A DNA stretch of 48,120 bases from positions 111,793-159,912 of the forward strand of contig JBBHKE010001838.1 in the NCBI GenBank assembly GCA_037447655.1, in the 5' to 3' direction. The notes under the pieces are model-generated. The model was not told the origin of the DNA and ran no database searches. It saw only the letters and a list, made by a program, of their open reading frames with translations. Every line of letters starts with the position of its first letter. The first letter of the stretch is position 1. The stretch is from Zygnema cylindricum. Lineage: Eukaryota; Streptophyta; Zygnematophyceae; Zygnematales; Zygnemataceae. The position numbers and the translations under genes are program-made. This document shows, in pieces, positions 46,401-48,120 of the stretch.

Positions 46401-48095
46401 TGGTTTGAAGCTTAATCACTATCCTTTCGTACAGGCTTAACATTAAAAAAGCAAAGGAGTTACACGATTGTTGATCAAAATAACATTCCTTTTTCACATG
46501 AAGTAATTCAGGCAGATTCAAAGGTGTGGAAACCAACTAATTCAGGAGATTGGCGCCAAAAAATCAGTGTGAAATGGCATTGATAACTAATCTACATTGT
46601 TACAGTTTTAATCATGCTGACAGAACTTTCCTCATAGTACGTAACCTCCTTAATGGCAAATCACTGTTTATGTTTCCACCTCTCAAAATTCGAATTTCTT
46701 GGTGCATAGTTGTCCGTTTCAAAGAAAAATGTTTCCGTTTTTGTCAGAATATTGTGATTGCAAGGTAAGATTATTACCTTTTAATTGCTCAATTTAGAAG
46801 GAATTTTTGATGCATTGTGCATGGAGAAAAACAAGTTTGATGGCCGAAAAAAAGGAATGTTTTTTTTAGAAACTTCAAAAAAAAATGTGTTATCGATATT
46901 GAATACGGAATAAAATTTGCACGCACGGTTGCGGCGAGACAGGCTTGGTCAAGCCCAACTCTCAAACATGGGAAAAAAGAAGACAACACAACGGAGAAAT
47001 GTTCCTCCTCTCAGTTCCGGTCTTGCGGCTCTTGCGAGTCGGTGTCGATCTCTTTCTCGAGAGTGTTTGAGGACACTTAGACTTGAAATGCAACTCCAGT
47101 GTGTTTTCCATCTTCAGGTCAGATCTCCTTCTGTATAGTTTTATTGGCATTTTATGCTGTATTGGACAAACTACTTCTTTTTTCGTGCTAGATATCGTTC
47201 AGAGCAGTTATGTTTATTATCTGTGGTAATGCCAGAGCTTGCATTAAGTCTTTGTTGTATTCGTCACTAAGGTACTCGGTATGGTGTTTGTTATGATTTT
47301 GTTTTATGTGCCAATGTATTGTTTATTTTTCAGAAGATTTGTGGTCACTTGATGAATATGCAGCATAAAAGGTTCATTCTTTGCCAAAGAGCGTAGATTA
47401 TTCTAAAAGATGATCAAACTAAGCTGGTTTTCAAGCCCGGCTTTTGACTCTTGTAGGTAACATTTGTATATGTATACAAGAATCTCAGGGAAAGTTAAAA
47501 GACCATTTGTAAGACCGTCTTTTCTGGGAATAATAATCGATTGATTGAGAAATGGGGCAGGCAATGCATGGAAAATCATATGTATGTGAGAATGATGCGG
47601 AGGATCCGGAGGATTTCATTGTGGCCCTTACCAGCCAGGTAAAATATGAGCAACTTTCAGCTTTTCTTACATTGGTCATCACACGGGAATCTATTACATG
47701 TACGGAGAAAGTATTTCTGCTACAGAGTGTCCCTAGAAAGTGACTTGTAACTGTATGCGTGGACATGTGTGACGTGAAGTTTCATTTCTGCTAAGTAAGA
47801 CTTATCTGAGTGTAAAATAAATTTACTCTTTAAAACCATAACCCAAGAATGTGGAAATTCAGAGCAAAATTTCGTACTTGAGTATGCGGAAATTTATCAA
47901 TGTGGAAACTTGGTAATTTCCAGCAATGGACGTTTTGTTAATTTGACTGAAAATTGTTCGGACATAACGAACATTTGAAAATGTTGGTGACAGATGACAC
48001 GAATGAATGAGGAGCTCTCAACCTATCTCTCACCGGCCAGGCGATGCTATGTTTTGGGAGGAGTGTGCAGTTTGGCAGCCACAGGACTCATTTGG
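34482..48095 (+). CDS. SEC8: Exocyst complex component SEC8 (EXOC4), 3' end outside the window
   Basis: Exons: 34482-34571, 34707-34919, 36253-36426, 36614-36718, 37091-37200, 37397-37588, 37936-38104, 38323-38429, 38628-38705, 39356-39624, 40565-40716, 41274-41383, 41971-42029, 42283-42443, 42936-42985, 43797-43897, 44097-44212, 45057-45164, 45621-45836, 46137-46222, 46943-47117, 47561-47638, 47994-48095. All joins keep frame: 1,007 codons, and the frame continues. It follows plant SEC8 from end to end, e.g. FDSLPHVVEVLTS, YHGGFNRAIHNYS, RSVTLRHIISLLDQI, QQLICDILRATPD, EGYGTAAVL, LERTLERCR and EDPEDFIVALTSQ. SEC8 is one of eight exocyst subunits tethering secretory vesicles to the plasma membrane (polar growth, cell-plate and wall delivery). 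Plant SEC8 is about 1,050 aa, so perhaps 50-130 residues are missing. Intron 2 uses a GC donor. The donor after 46222 (GTGTGT) is the weakest call. Confidence 0.96.
34920..36252 (+). other. SEC8 intron 2, GC-AG type
   Basis: Frame continuity (NYSR joined to ILRLF) needs the exon to end at 34919, where the intron begins GCAAGT. It ends TTACAG. GCAAGT is the usual donor of the rare GC-AG class. No GT donor nearby keeps the frame. The 1.3-kb intron shows no coding region. Confidence 0.75.
39649..40080 (+). repeat. Degenerate tandem array in SEC8 intron 10
   Basis: Units of roughly 35-60 bases built on TGGAAACATTTGCGTATTCT and TGCGCTTGTTTGTGA-like text recur about ten times with many changes (for example near 39650, 39717, 39739, 39829, 39918, 39972 and 40047). 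Open frames here come from the repetition. Confidence 0.6.
41690..41950 (+). repeat. Degenerate tandem array in SEC8 intron 12
   Basis: About six imperfect units of roughly 40-45 bases share AATGAATTTGAGCCGGAAGG and ATTACTGTTTAA. Copies start near 41691, 41725, 41755, 41815, 41849 and 41912. The array ends about 20 bases before the exon at 41971. Confidence 0.6.
42635..42819. repeat. Short inverted-repeat element in SEC8 intron 14
   Basis: ACTGCCCATTGCTGTTAGTG (42635-42654) matches the reverse complement of 42800-42819 at 18 of 20 bases, enclosing 145 bases without coding capacity. It may be a MITE relic; no clear target duplication was found. Confidence 0.5.
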
Positions 48096-48120
48096 GTGAG
48101 TCTCTCTCTCTCCCTCCCTA

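Overview
The window looks like nuclear DNA of a land plant, most likely a non-seed lineage (moss, liverwort or lycophyte). Reasons: many GT-AG introns of 100-1,300 bp, Copia retrotransposons, three housekeeping genes whose encoded proteins resemble the plant versions, and a GH63 mannosylglycerate hydrolase, a family whose characterised plant member comes (from memory) from Selaginella. The species cannot be fixed from the sequence. I see no CRISPR array, operon, rRNA gene or genuine tRNA gene. A 10-base N gap lies at 20388-20397.

Layout. (1) 1-11942 is a nest of three related Ty1/Copia elements. An old minus-strand element (5' LTR, primer-binding site and gag stub, 10515-11942) is cut by a decayed plus-strand element (1-3526 and 9739-10514). 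The 3' LTR of that one is in turn split by a young complete element (3527-9738; LTRs of 891 bp differing at 3 sites; TSD cagtc). All carry unusual features: a primer-binding site matching the anticodon arm of initiator tRNA-Met, a gag start codon inside the LTR, an antisense tRNA-like module in U3 and conserved leader hairpins. (2) 13453-16085 (+) is an MLF-family gene of at least six coding exons. (3) 16086-22282 is intergenic, with a MITE-like element, GA microsatellites, a GTAC cluster and a G-box. (4) 22283-23973 (+) is a two-exon mannosylglycerate hydrolase, 478 aa, in a GC-rich island. (5) 23974-26762 is intergenic, with a degenerate repeat family and about 0.7 kb of polypurine sequence. 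(6) 26763-33760 (-) is TRM6, 12 exons, 542 aa, the non-catalytic subunit of the tRNA m1A58 methyltransferase. (7) 33761-34481 is a 721-bp divergent promoter. (8) 34482 to the window end (+) is SEC8/EXOC4 of the exocyst; 23 exons (1,007 codons) are present and the 3' end lies outside.

The exon chains of TRM6, SEC8 and the hydrolase were built by hand. Every junction keeps reading frame, and the products follow the known families collinearly. The genes belong to unrelated pathways (tRNA modification, exocytosis, compatible-solute metabolism, MLF). Their only visible link is layout: TRM6 and SEC8 are head to head, and the hydrolase and TRM6 are tail to tail.
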